Under the pieces are notes generated by a model, which did no database searches, was not told where the DNA came from, and was given only the letters and a program-made list of their open reading frames with translations. A stretch of 64,000 nucleotides of DNA, from the NCBI RefSeq assembly GCF_025398255.1, contig NZ_JAODNW010000015.1:1-64000 (forward strand), written 5' to 3'. This stretch comes from Chelativorans intermedius. GTDB lineage: Bacteria; Pseudomonadota; Alphaproteobacteria; Rhizobiales; Rhizobiaceae. The position numbers and the translations under genes are program-made. Positions 46,005-52,908 of this stretch are shown here, in pieces (position 1 is the first letter of the stretch; each line of letters opens with the position of its first letter).

Positions 46005-47237
46005 TCACACCGGGCTCCTGATGAAGTCGGGGATGCCATCATCGTCTAGAACATCGCTAACATCGCTAACGTTCTGCGAATTTACTCGCGTTTTCATATG
46101 CTTAGGAATGTTAGCGGTTGAGACATGGGCGCTAACATCGCTAACGTTCGCCGGTTTGTTAGCGGTGGCGTTCAAAGCGCTAACATCCGCAACAAATTGA
46201 TTTTCAACGCTTTTCAGCGCTTTGTTAGCGTTGTTAGCGTTGTTAGCGGTGTTTGTATCATCGCCGCTAACATTAGCCGGGTGGACGTATTTCCCCCGGC
46301 CGTGACGCTTCACCTCGTCGGCCTTCACCATCTTGAAAAGCAGGAAGCGAACGCTGCCCGCAGACATGCCTGCTGCGGCTGCAATGTCCGAAGGCGACAT
46401 TGCCTCGTCGGCCTCGGCGAGCACGTCGAGAATGGCGCGGCGCTCGTCTGTTGTCCGCACCTTGTTGGCATCCCCGAGGATATTCCACAGGCCGTCCGTG
46501 AAGCTCAGAGCGGTTTCCTTTTCATCCACGTCACGCCCTCGAACGTAGAGCGTTGTCCCGTTGCCGTCGCGGTCGAGGACGATGGTAGTATCAGCGCACG
46601 CGGAAAGGCCGTTGGAGCCGGAGAGCGCTTCCAGCGGATCGTCTGCGCCTCCCTTCTTCGTGTGGTGGAGACCTAAGACGGCTATTCCGTGCTGGGTCGC
46701 CCACTTCTGGAGAGGTGCCCAGATTGAATAGTCGTTTTCATACGAATTTCGGCTTGCCTTCCCGGCAGGCTTGATGCGCTGAAGCACGTCGATAACGACA
46801 AGTCGGGGATTGGCGACGGATTGCCGCCAGTCCTCCAAGGCCTCGATAAGGCCCCCATCGACCATCGGGGCCTCCGTCGCCCATTCAAGCCGTGAGAGGT
46901 CGGGCAGATTTCCGGGGAATAGTGTGGCGATACGCCGCTGGATGCGGCGCTCACCGTTTTCGAGGTCTAGATAGAGAACGTCGCCGGGCTCGACCTCAAT
47001 ACTGCCCATCGCGCAGCCGCCGGTGGCAACGGCCAGTGCCCAGTCGATGGCCAGCCAGGTCTTGCCAAGCTTCTGGCGACCGGCAAGCACGCTGAAACCT
47101 TCTGGGAGGTAGCCGGGCACGATCCAGCGTATCGGCTCGAAGTCCTTCTTCATCAGGACGTTGGTGTTGACGCGCCTGAGACGCGGCCTCTTGCCCTGTC
47201 GGCGCTCGTATTCTTCAAGGGGGATGATCTCATTCAT
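46005..47237 (-). CDS. RepA-like AAA ATPase (replicative helicase) with wHTH
   Basis: A 410-residue RecA-fold ATPase like plasmid RepA/DnaB helicases. Walker A VLAGRQKLGKTWLAIDW (about residues 50-66), Walker B RLVVIDVLQRI (about 145), LGLHHTKKGG and a winged helix (SPSDIAAAAGMSAGSVRFLLFKMVKADEVKRHGRG) near 285-320. The last ~85 residues are Asn/Ala/Val/Ser-rich (TANNANNANK, NVSDVSA) and are encoded by the iteron-like repeats. It probably unwinds the element's origin. Overlaps the upstream gene's 3' end (ATGA). Confidence 0.85.
   Translation of the reverse strand: MNEIIPLEEYERRQGKRPRLRRVNTNVLMKKDFEPIRWIVPGYLPEGFSVLAGRQKLGKTWLAIDWALAVATGGCAMGSIEVEPGDVLYLDLENGERRIQRRIATLFPGNLPDLSRLEWATEAPMVDGGLIEALEDWRQSVANPRLVVIDVLQRIKPAGKASRNSYENDYSIWAPLQKWATQHGIAVLGLHHTKKGGADDPLEALSGSNGLSACADTTIVLDRDGNGTTLYVRGRDVDEKETALSFTDGLWNILGDANKVRTTDERRAILDVLAEADEAMSPSDIAAAAGMSAGSVRFLLFKMVKADEVKRHGRGKYVHPANVSGDDTNTANNANNANKALKSVENQFVADVSALNATANKPANVSDVSAHVSTANIPKHMKTRVNSQNVSDVSDVLDDDGIPDFIRSPV
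46055..46273. repeat. Iteron-like array, 11 copies of GTTAGCG
   Basis: Seven copies of nothing but coding repeat would not need both orientations; here the 7-mer GTTAGCG occurs 11 times in 219 bp, five on the plus and six on the minus strand, each within the 9-mer (A/T)(T/C)GTTAGCG. Minus-strand-oriented copies start near 46055, 46064, 46130, 46139, 46178, 46265; plus copies at 46110, 46158, 46224, 46233, 46242. Tandem members are 9 bp apart. The array lies in the 3' end of the helicase gene, in locally AT-richer DNA. Confidence 0.8.
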
Positions 47238-47755
47238 GCTGCGGCCCTTTCGGGATTCGAGATGACAGCCACCTTCGGCATACGCGGCGGCTTCATGGCT
47301 CGTCTGAATTGGAGGAGGATGGATTCGGCGACGGCGAGGCGCGGCGCGTATCGGAGCCGGTCAAAGGCGCGGCTCCAGTCGAGTATCACGCAGCCGTCGC
47401 GGCCCGCCCGCAGCCAGTCGAGCGGGTCAGCGTAGATGTTGAGCCAGGCGTCAAAAGCGTACGTGGTCGCGTCGTCTATTGCCGCCTCACCTAGAGCGAA
47501 GGAGCGCCCGTTCCAGGTGGAAAGCTCGCCGGTACGCGGCTGCCAAAAGATGATGTCTTCAGGTTCGGGGAATACCAGCCAGGGCAGGCCGGCACCGTCA
47601 TCCTCGAAGCGGCCATCATCCGCTTTGCGCCCATGGGCAACGAGAATCGCGTCGGGTCGTACCATCGCCTCGATTGTCACGCCCGCCCTTAGAAGCCAGT
47701 CGATTTGCGATTGAGACAAGCCGCGATAGGTGGTGAGGTCGGGATAGGGGATCAT
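47234..47755 (-). CDS. Hypothetical protein of the element
   Basis: A 173-residue protein. It reads YRGLSQSQIDWLLRAGVTIEAMVRPDAI, LPWLVFPEPEDIIFWQPRTGELSTWNGRSFALGE and a C-terminal helix. I recall similar proteins next to helicase genes in rhizobial prophages, but no function is known. ATGA overlaps at both ends place it in one operon with the helicase. Confidence 0.8.
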   Translation of the reverse strand: MIPYPDLTTYRGLSQSQIDWLLRAGVTIEAMVRPDAILVAHGRKADDGRFEDDGAGLPWLVFPEPEDIIFWQPRTGELSTWNGRSFALGEAAIDDATTYAFDAWLNIYADPLDWLRAGRDGCVILDWSRAFDRLRYAPRLAVAESILLQFRRAMKPPRMPKVAVISNPERAAA

Positions 47756-48012
47756 GGGCGATCCCCCATGGTAAAGCCGGGCAGGCCCATGTCGGTCAGG
47801 AGCTGCCGCGCCCGGTTCGCCTCACCCTTACTCTCAAAAAACTCGACGTGTTCATGCCCGCTGCGGCGAACGATCAGCCGCCAGCGATTGCGTGCCGGCT
47901 CGATGACATAGTGACTGGTCGCCGCGATCTTCGGATGCAGCCGGGCGATTGCCTTTCGGGTGAGCCCGATGTAAAACCCTTCCCTGAAGACCTTGTCCGG
48001 GTTTTCGTGACT
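47752..48012 (-). CDS. ORF at the right end of the element without a recognisable start
   Basis: An open frame ends at 47752 (ATGA overlap with the next gene) and reads VFREGFYIGLTRKAIARLHP, YVIEPARNRWRLIVRRSGHEHVEFFESKG, GEANRARQLLTDMGLPGF. It looks like genuine coding sequence, but no ATG/GTG/TTG start exists in frame within the element, and the frame stays open across the arm repeats toward attR. The upper limit given is arbitrary. Either a rare start codon is used or the gene has lost its 5' part. Confidence 0.5.
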   Translation of the reverse strand, partial: SHENPDKVFREGFYIGLTRKAIARLHPKIAATSHYVIEPARNRWRLIVRRSGHEHVEFFESKGEANRARQLLTDMGLPGFTMGDRP

Positions 48013-48074
48013 GCTTTTGCCGCCGCTTCCTGGGCCAACAGGAGCGGCGGTTTTGCGTTCGGGCGGTGGTTCAA

Positions 48075-48138
48075 CGCGGTTAGACAGTCCGCGAAAAAAC
48101 CCTTTCGCTTCAACAGTTCGAATAGAGCCGGTTAGACA
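48075..48138. repeat. Right arm-type repeats GGTTAGACA (direct pair)
   Basis: GGTTAGACA at 48078-48086 and 48130-48138. The first is part of a 14-bp identity CGCGGTTAGACAGT shared with the left end (38094-38107). This sequence lies 35-98 bp inside attR. Confidence 0.6.
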
Positions 48139-48172
48139 CTGTACATCCTTGAAAGAAGCCGCTTTCCGCAGA

Positions 48173-48188
48173 CCCTCTCTCTCCGCCA
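48173..48188 (+). repeat. attR core repeat
   Basis: CCCTCTCTCTCCGCCA, identical to the tRNA-Ser 3' end at 38018-38033. Sequence differs immediately on both sides, so the duplication is limited to the crossover core. Confidence 0.85.
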
Positions 48189-48189
48189 G

Positions 48190-48223
48190 TTCTACTCGGT
48201 CCGTACCGGAGACATAGGTAACA
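48190..48223 (-). mobile_element. IS481-family transposase 3'-end remnant
   Basis: Minus-strand reading ends LLPMSPVRTE-stop, like the LPMSP tail of IS481 transposases. Bases 48198-48223 match 58611-58636 at 25 of 26 positions. Only the end is left, two bases after attR. Confidence 0.6.
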
Positions 48224-48349
48224 GATCGTACCTAAGACACGAGAGCTTCATGCTGGCCTCGATCAGGGATTTCGCGTCATGCATCGGGATGCTCCCTTCT
48301 GGGCAAGAGGCGAAGCAACCGGCCGGACGCTCCGCCTGCAATCGCAGGC

Positions 48350-48624
48350 GGCGAGGCCCTCGCGTTTCAGCGTTTCGAAGACCTTGGGCCGGGCACGGAC
48401 GCGTTCGATGCAGGCCCGCACATGCGGATGACCCGAGAGATCGAACCCGATCAGACCGGCCCAGGAGGCGACGAGGAAGGTTTAGCTGTCGGCCACGGTG
48501 AACCGGTCGCCCATGACATAGGCGCGGCCATCCGAGAGCTTGGCCTCGAACGCGTCGAAGCGTTTGGCAAGCTTGGCCAGAGCCTCTTCCTTCAGCGCGC
48601 CCTCGGGTTTGACCGGTGCGAACG
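48350..48624 (-). pseudogene. Glutathione S-transferase C-terminal fragment, broken
   Basis: Minus-strand frame reads LAKLAKRFDAFEAKLSDGRA, YVMGDRFTVADS, stop, TFLVASWAGLIGFDL, HPHVRACIERVRARPKVFET, which is the C-terminal half of a GstA-like protein. An in-frame TAA (48482-48484) replaces the expected aromatic codon in VADxxxF. The N-terminal thioredoxin domain is absent. The rest of 48189-48714 shows no gene. Confidence 0.8.
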
Positions 48625-48714
48625 CCCCGGCTCAAGCATTTCCGTGCGGCGCGCAGCGCCGAGACCGCGGAGCAGCGGCCTGGCCCGGCGGACGGGACCG
48701 CCGGGCCGATGACG

Positions 48715-49257
48715 TCAGGCCGCGCGGGCCTTGCGGGCGGGGAAGTCGATGTCTGTGGCCGCGACGTGGTTGAGGTAATTGGTGAAGATGTTCGCCACCA
48801 CCTGCGCCACGGTCTCGACGATGTCGCTCTCGGTCAGCCCGGCGTCGCGGGCCGCGACGAGATCGGCATCGGCCACCATGCCCCGCGCCTGCACGATGGC
48901 CGAGGCCAGCTTCAAGATCGCGGCAGTGCGCGGGTCGTCCGACCGGCCGGCGAGATGCGCGTCGATCGTTTCGGGCGCGACCTTCAGACCGGCCGAGATC
49001 GCGGCGTGGGCCGAGGCGCAGTAGTCGCAGGCGTTCGCCCCGGCGACGGTCAGCGCGATCGCCTCGCGGGTGCGGGCATCGAAGCCGCCGCCCGCCAGCG
49101 TCTCGTTCAGGCCAAGCATGGCGGCCAGGACTTTTGGCTGGTTCGCGGCGACACGGTAGAGGTTCGGCACCATGCCGATCTTGGCCTTGATCGCGGTGAA
49201 GAGCGCGGCTGCCTCGGGCGCGGCGGCGGTGTCGGAAACCTGGGTGATGCGTGCCAT
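48715..49257 (-). CDS. AhpD-like peroxidase-related (carboxymuconolactone decarboxylase family) protein
   Basis: A 180-residue helical protein. The redox motif CDYCASAHA (CxxC-x3-H) near residues 77-85 and the flanking FDARTREAIALTVAGANA match AhpD-like/CMD proteins, which act in peroxide defence or hold a thiol relay. N-terminal PNLYRVAANQPKVLAAML is typical of the peroxidase-related subgroup. Next to SPW and AraC genes. Confidence 0.88.
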   Translation of the reverse strand: MARITQVSDTAAAPEAAALFTAIKAKIGMVPNLYRVAANQPKVLAAMLGLNETLAGGGFDARTREAIALTVAGANACDYCASAHAAISAGLKVAPETIDAHLAGRSDDPRTAAILKLASAIVQARGMVADADLVAARDAGLTESDIVETVAQVVANIFTNYLNHVAATDIDFPARKARAA

Positions 49258-49287
49258 TGATTTACATCCTTTCGACAGGGTTAGAGC

Positions 49288-49650
49288 TCAGGCCGAGACC
49301 ATTTCGGACTCGGGTTTGGAAAGGCCGATGACGGCCATGACCGCAGCGCCGTTCAGCCAGTAGTAGGCGGCATCCAGACCGGAGAACCCGAGCGCGACGG
49401 GCAGGATCAGGAACAAGACGCCGACCGCCAGATCGACGGCGAGGTGCAGCTTGTAGGGCAGCACGCGGATCAGCCCGAGGTGGTGATCGGTGAACACGGT
49501 GAGCAGGAAGGCCGCCACGCCCACGACCGGCGAGATCGCCAGGGCGAGAGGGTTGGAAGTGCCGAGACCGAGAAGGAACGGCAGGGCGATGAGGGCCAGC
49601 GCGACGGGGTAATCGAGCCGGGCATGGATGGTCTTGGTGACAAAGCGCAT
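49288..49650 (-). CDS. SPW repeat membrane protein
   Basis: A 120-residue protein with four hydrophobic helices (DYPVALALIALPFLLGL, ALAISPVVGVAAFLLTVFTD, LHLAVDLAVGVLFLILPVAL, AAYYWLNGAAVMAVIGL). The AISPV and DAAYYWLNG segments match SPW-repeat proteins. Function unknown. It lies 30 bp upstream of the AhpD-like gene with a GAAAGGA ribosome site and is probably co-transcribed with it. Confidence 0.8.
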   Translation of the reverse strand: MRFVTKTIHARLDYPVALALIALPFLLGLGTSNPLALAISPVVGVAAFLLTVFTDHHLGLIRVLPYKLHLAVDLAVGVLFLILPVALGFSGLDAAYYWLNGAAVMAVIGLSKPESEMVSA

Positions 49651-49786
49651 GCGCAGGGTCCTTTCGGTTGGGGATCGAACGACGGGCTGTGCCGTCGCAA
49701 TCTCCAACCTAAGGGCATCCATGTGGACGATGAATTTCAGACAGTCCGCATTGTATTGCAGATCGTCCGAGAGTCTGGACGGAGTG

Positions 49787-50752
49787 CTAGGCCGCCTCGT
49801 GGCGCGCCGAACCGGACTGTCGGAAGGCGGCGGGCGACACGCCGATCTCTTTCTTGAAGACCCGGCTGAAGGCGGACTCCGAGGCATAGCCCGAGACTTC
49901 GGCCGCCTCGGCGACGGACAGGCCGCGCACCGCCAGCGCCTCACGCGCGATCTGCATCCGCCAGGAGGTGACATAGGCCATCGGCGTGACGCCCATCCGG
50001 TCCGAGAACCGCTCGGCAAAGCCCGTCCGCGACAGCCCTGCTTCGCGGGCGAGGCTCGCGACCGTCCAGTCGGCGGTCGGCGCGCGGTGGAAGGCGGTCA
50101 GCGCCCGCGCGAGATGGGGATCGGCAAAGCCCGCCACGCCGCAATCGCCGTCGCGGGACTGCTCGATGTAGGCGCGAATCGCCTGGGCGAAGATCGCCTC
50201 GGACATCTTCAGGGCGATCAGATCTCCGCCAAGTCGCGCACCACCGGCCTCGGCCCCGACGACCTTGAGCGTGGCTTCTAGCCAGGGGCCGGCCTCCTCG
50301 CCATAGCCGCGCAGGTGGATGAACGGAGGCAGGCGGTCGAACAGGAGGTGCCGCGACCCTTCGGCCAGCGCGAAATGCCCACATATAAGCTGTGTATCGC
50401 GCGGCCCCTCGTCGCCGCCCCAGACCAGCGTTCCGTGCCCCGGAAACCCGGAGCGCGACAGCACGTCGTCCAGCGGCAAGGCCTCGTCCGGTCCGGTGTG
50501 GCGGCAGCTGAGGACATGCGCCGCGCCGTGGGGAATCACGATCAGGTCGCCCTGCGCCAGATGCACGGGGACCGGCACCCCCGCTATACGCACCAATGCC
50601 TCGCCGCGATGGGCAAAGTGGAACCGCGCCACGTCGCGGAAGGCGGGCACGCGGACGCCCCAGGGCTCGGTGAAGCTCGTACGGAAATAGAGCGTTCCCT
50701 GGAGCGAGAGGCGGGTGAGAATGTCGCTGAGCAGGTCCAACATGACCAGCAT
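49787..50752 (-). CDS. AraC family transcriptional regulator with cupin sensor
   Basis: A 321-residue regulator. The N-terminal cupin (residues about 15-150, FRDVARFHFAHRGEALVRI, GDLIVIPHGAAHVL) is the AraC-binding/Cupin_6 type; the C-terminal double HTH is intact (WTVASLAREAGLSRTGFAERF, SVAEAAEVSGYASESAFSRVFKKEIGVSPAAFR). Likely controls the adjacent AhpD-like/SPW genes or the divergent YHS gene. Start 50752 or 50743. Confidence 0.9.
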   Translation of the reverse strand: MLVMLDLLSDILTRLSLQGTLYFRTSFTEPWGVRVPAFRDVARFHFAHRGEALVRIAGVPVPVHLAQGDLIVIPHGAAHVLSCRHTGPDEALPLDDVLSRSGFPGHGTLVWGGDEGPRDTQLICGHFALAEGSRHLLFDRLPPFIHLRGYGEEAGPWLEATLKVVGAEAGGARLGGDLIALKMSEAIFAQAIRAYIEQSRDGDCGVAGFADPHLARALTAFHRAPTADWTVASLAREAGLSRTGFAERFSDRMGVTPMAYVTSWRMQIAREALAVRGLSVAEAAEVSGYASESAFSRVFKKEIGVSPAAFRQSGSARHEAA

Positions 50753-50957
50753 CTTGCCCCAGGACTCTGCCGATCGTCCAGTAGTCTGGACGATAGAGCA
50801 TGAAACGTGAACTTTCCGGCATTAACGGGACGGCGGATTCGGAGTTTCTGGCACGGGCAGTCGAATCTGCGGCGCTGCTGACCCCGGTCCGGGGCCGTGG
50901 GCGACGGCACAACCGGCCATGCCGGGCATCCACAACCCTGTCGAAAGGAAACGACCT

Positions 50958-51440
50958 ATGTTCCGCAAGATCACCTTTGCCGCTGCCGCCATGGCGGCGC
51001 TTCTGGCCGCCGGCCCTGTGATGGCGGCCGACGAAGTCAACGTCGTCCCCGGCCTCACCGCGGCCGGCGCGCCGCTCGGCCTACACGGCGCCGACCCGGT
51101 CGCACTGCTCGATGAAGGCAGGAACGTCGAAGGCGTCGCCACGCAGACCGCTGTCTATGACGGCGTGGCCTACTACTTCGCCTCGGAAGAGAACCGCAAG
51201 ACCTTCGAGGCGAACCCGGCTCGCTATCAGGTTCAGAACGGCGGCTTCTGCACCTTCGGCGTCTCGGTGAACAAGAAGTTCGACGGCGACCCCAACTTCG
51301 CTGCCGTCGTCGACGACAAGCTCTATGTCTTCCTGTCCGAGGAGATCTACCAGGCCTTCCTCAAGGACAAGGCCGGCACCATCGCCAAGGCGGCCGAGAA
51401 CTGGAAGGTCATCGAGCACACCGCCGCGAAGGATCTCTGA
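50958..51440 (+). CDS. YHS domain secreted protein
   Basis: A 160-residue exported protein. Signal peptide residues 1-25 (KITFAAAAMAALLAAGPVMA), then a YHS-type domain (LGLHGADPVALLDEG, DGVAYYFASEENRKTFEANPARYQVQNGGFC). The usual metal-binding YDP/His pattern is altered to ADP here, so metal binding is uncertain. GAAAGGA ribosome site. Divergent from the AraC gene. Confidence 0.85.
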   Translation: MFRKITFAAAAMAALLAAGPVMAADEVNVVPGLTAAGAPLGLHGADPVALLDEGRNVEGVATQTAVYDGVAYYFASEENRKTFEANPARYQVQNGGFCTFGVSVNKKFDGDPNFAAVVDDKLYVFLSEEIYQAFLKDKAGTIAKAAENWKVIEHTAAKDL

Positions 51441-51555
51441 CCTTCGGCCAATGGATCCGGCCCGCGCTGCCTTCCGCGGGCCGGTCTCCGCATCTTTCTC
51501 GGAAGCTCCCGATGACCCGGCCTTTCACGCCTATCAGCCGTGCCGCTTCCCGGCG

Positions 51556-51780
51556 ATGGAAGCCCAGCTTGGCTCCGGCCCGTGGTTCACCGGGGAAGCT
51601 TCAGCCTGGTCGATGCGCTCTTCGCGCCGGTGTTCCGCTACTTCGACACCTTCGACCGGATCGGCGATTTCGACGCCTTCGACGGATTGACCTGGATGCT
51701 GGCCTGGCGCCGCGGGCTTACCTACAGGCCGTCGGTGCGGAACGCGGCCGCGCCTGACCATCCCGACAGGCTTGCCGCTC
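51556..51780 (+). pseudogene. Glutathione S-transferase C-terminal fragment, frameshifted and cut by IS481 debris
   Basis: MEAQLGSGPWFTGE in one frame continues as FSLVDALFAPVFRYFDTFD, IGDFDAFDGLTWMLAWRRGL and YRPSVRNAAAPDHPDRLAA in another, with the frame change near 51598. This is a GST C-terminal domain. It stops where an IS481 transposase fragment begins (51781). The interval 51441-51986 holds only this and the IS fragment. Confidence 0.75.
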
Positions 51781-51831
51781 AAAGATCTTGTAGCCGGTCT
51801 TGCGCGAGATGCCGAACTCGCGGCACACATC
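51775..51831 (-). mobile_element. IS481-family transposase N-terminal fragment
   Basis: Minus-strand codons 51831-51775 read DVCREFGISRKTGYKIFER, the conserved HTH start of IS481 transposases. Nothing of the remaining enzyme is adjacent. Confidence 0.8.
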
Positions 51832-51986
51832 GCCCCTCCCCTCCCCGGCCAAAAGCCGAAAGTGCTGCTCAAGCCGTCAGGGCCCGACGGTGTTCCGGGA
51901 TTGCGGAAAACTTCATGAACACGCAAGGGACACGCGCGAACGCGGCCGGACCGCACCGACATGGTCAGCCGGGGTCTGTGCCCGGC

Positions 51987-52727
51987 CTACGAATGGTTTC
52001 CTGTCATGTCCGGGGCCTGTCGGTCATCGATCAGTTCGAGCGGCATCAGTCCAAGGTGTTCCTCGACGGCCTGCAGCGCGCGGGGCACGTCGCGTGACAG
52101 GACGGCCTCCATGAGCCTTGTGTGCTCGGCAATGTTCATCCGGCGCTCGAGTTCGCGGATCTTGCGTCCGGCCTCTTCGTCGTTGATCTCCTGACTGGCG
52201 ACGGCCGGTTTCAGCAACAGCGCCATCTGATGCCTGCGGATGTGCTCGAAGGCGCGGCGGTAATCCTCGACCAAACGCTTTGCCCCCGAGCCGGCCACGA
52301 GCGACATGTGAAACGCCACGTGACGATCCTGCCATTGGTCGATGCGTGCGTCCAACTGCCTGAGATCGACAGTGGCTTTGGCCAGAAGGTGGTGGGCCGT
52401 GATGACTGACGCCTCCCACACATCGTCGCCGCGTTCGATGGCGCGCACGATCAGGGCGCGTTCCAGCGTGATGCGGGTGTAGATCAGATCCTCGAAATCC
52501 TCAGCAGAGATGCGGGTTGCGAAGAAACCCCGCTTCGGCTTCTGTTCCACGAGCCCTTCAGGTTCGAGCCGCGCAAGGGCTTCACGGATCGGCGTGGCGC
52601 CCAGCCCATAGGCCTTGTCCAGCTGGTCGATCCTGAGCGGCTGCCCCTGCGCGATGCGCCCGGCCAGCAACGAATCCTTGAGAAGGCCATAGGCGATTTC
52701 GACCTTTGACAGCGGCTTCGAGGGCAT
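51987..52727 (-). CDS. GntR family regulator, FCD type
   Basis: A 246-residue repressor. The N-terminal winged helix (IAQGQPLRIDQLDKAYGLGATPIREALARLEPEGLVEQKPKRGFF) is followed by an all-helical FCD ligand domain with metal-binding His/Asp residues (FHMSLVAGSG, AEHTRLMEAVL). It is divergent from the ABC transporter operon and is the probable regulator. Start 52727 (MPSKPLSKVE) is favoured; a GTG at 52781 is possible. Confidence 0.9.
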   Translation of the reverse strand: MPSKPLSKVEIAYGLLKDSLLAGRIAQGQPLRIDQLDKAYGLGATPIREALARLEPEGLVEQKPKRGFFATRISAEDFEDLIYTRITLERALIVRAIERGDDVWEASVITAHHLLAKATVDLRQLDARIDQWQDRHVAFHMSLVAGSGAKRLVEDYRRAFEHIRRHQMALLLKPAVASQEINDEEAGRKIRELERRMNIAEHTRLMEAVLSRDVPRALQAVEEHLGLMPLELIDDRQAPDMTGNHS

Positions 52728-52908
52728 GGACTTGGTCCGGATTGAGTAAAAAACGAAGCACTCTCTACCATATCGCGCCACTCAGACGAAACAACACAAA
52801 TCAGATCGGATCTTGCTTTTCATATCTTGACGGGCGATTTCCGATGCGACTAGGCTGATTGCACGGACGGCACCGTGTCCGCATGCAATCAACGGGAGGG
52901 GTACCGCA

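Larger units (their letters stand above)
38018..48188. mobile_element. Integrated 10.2-kb phage-satellite-like element in tRNA-Ser
   Basis: Bounded by the 16-bp repeat CCCTCTCTCTCCGCCA at the tRNA 3' end (38018-38033) and at 48173-48188. All of its genes run on the minus strand. Order in transcription: ORF without clear start, hypothetical, RepA-like helicase, then promoter and head adaptor, small ORF, terminase, HNH, capsid, protease, connector, portal, then regulator, small ORF, integrase. No tail, holin, endolysin or clear small terminase gene is present. Architecture agrees with capsid-forming phage-inducible islands, an inference from published descriptions. Confidence 0.8.

Noticed and set aside
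46055..46273. CRISPR-like repeat array
   Set aside because: Units are only 7-9 bp, occur in both orientations with irregular spacing, and lie inside a coding gene.
38018..48188. Complete prophage
   Set aside because: No tail tube, tape measure, baseplate, holin or lysin genes; all space is filled by other genes.
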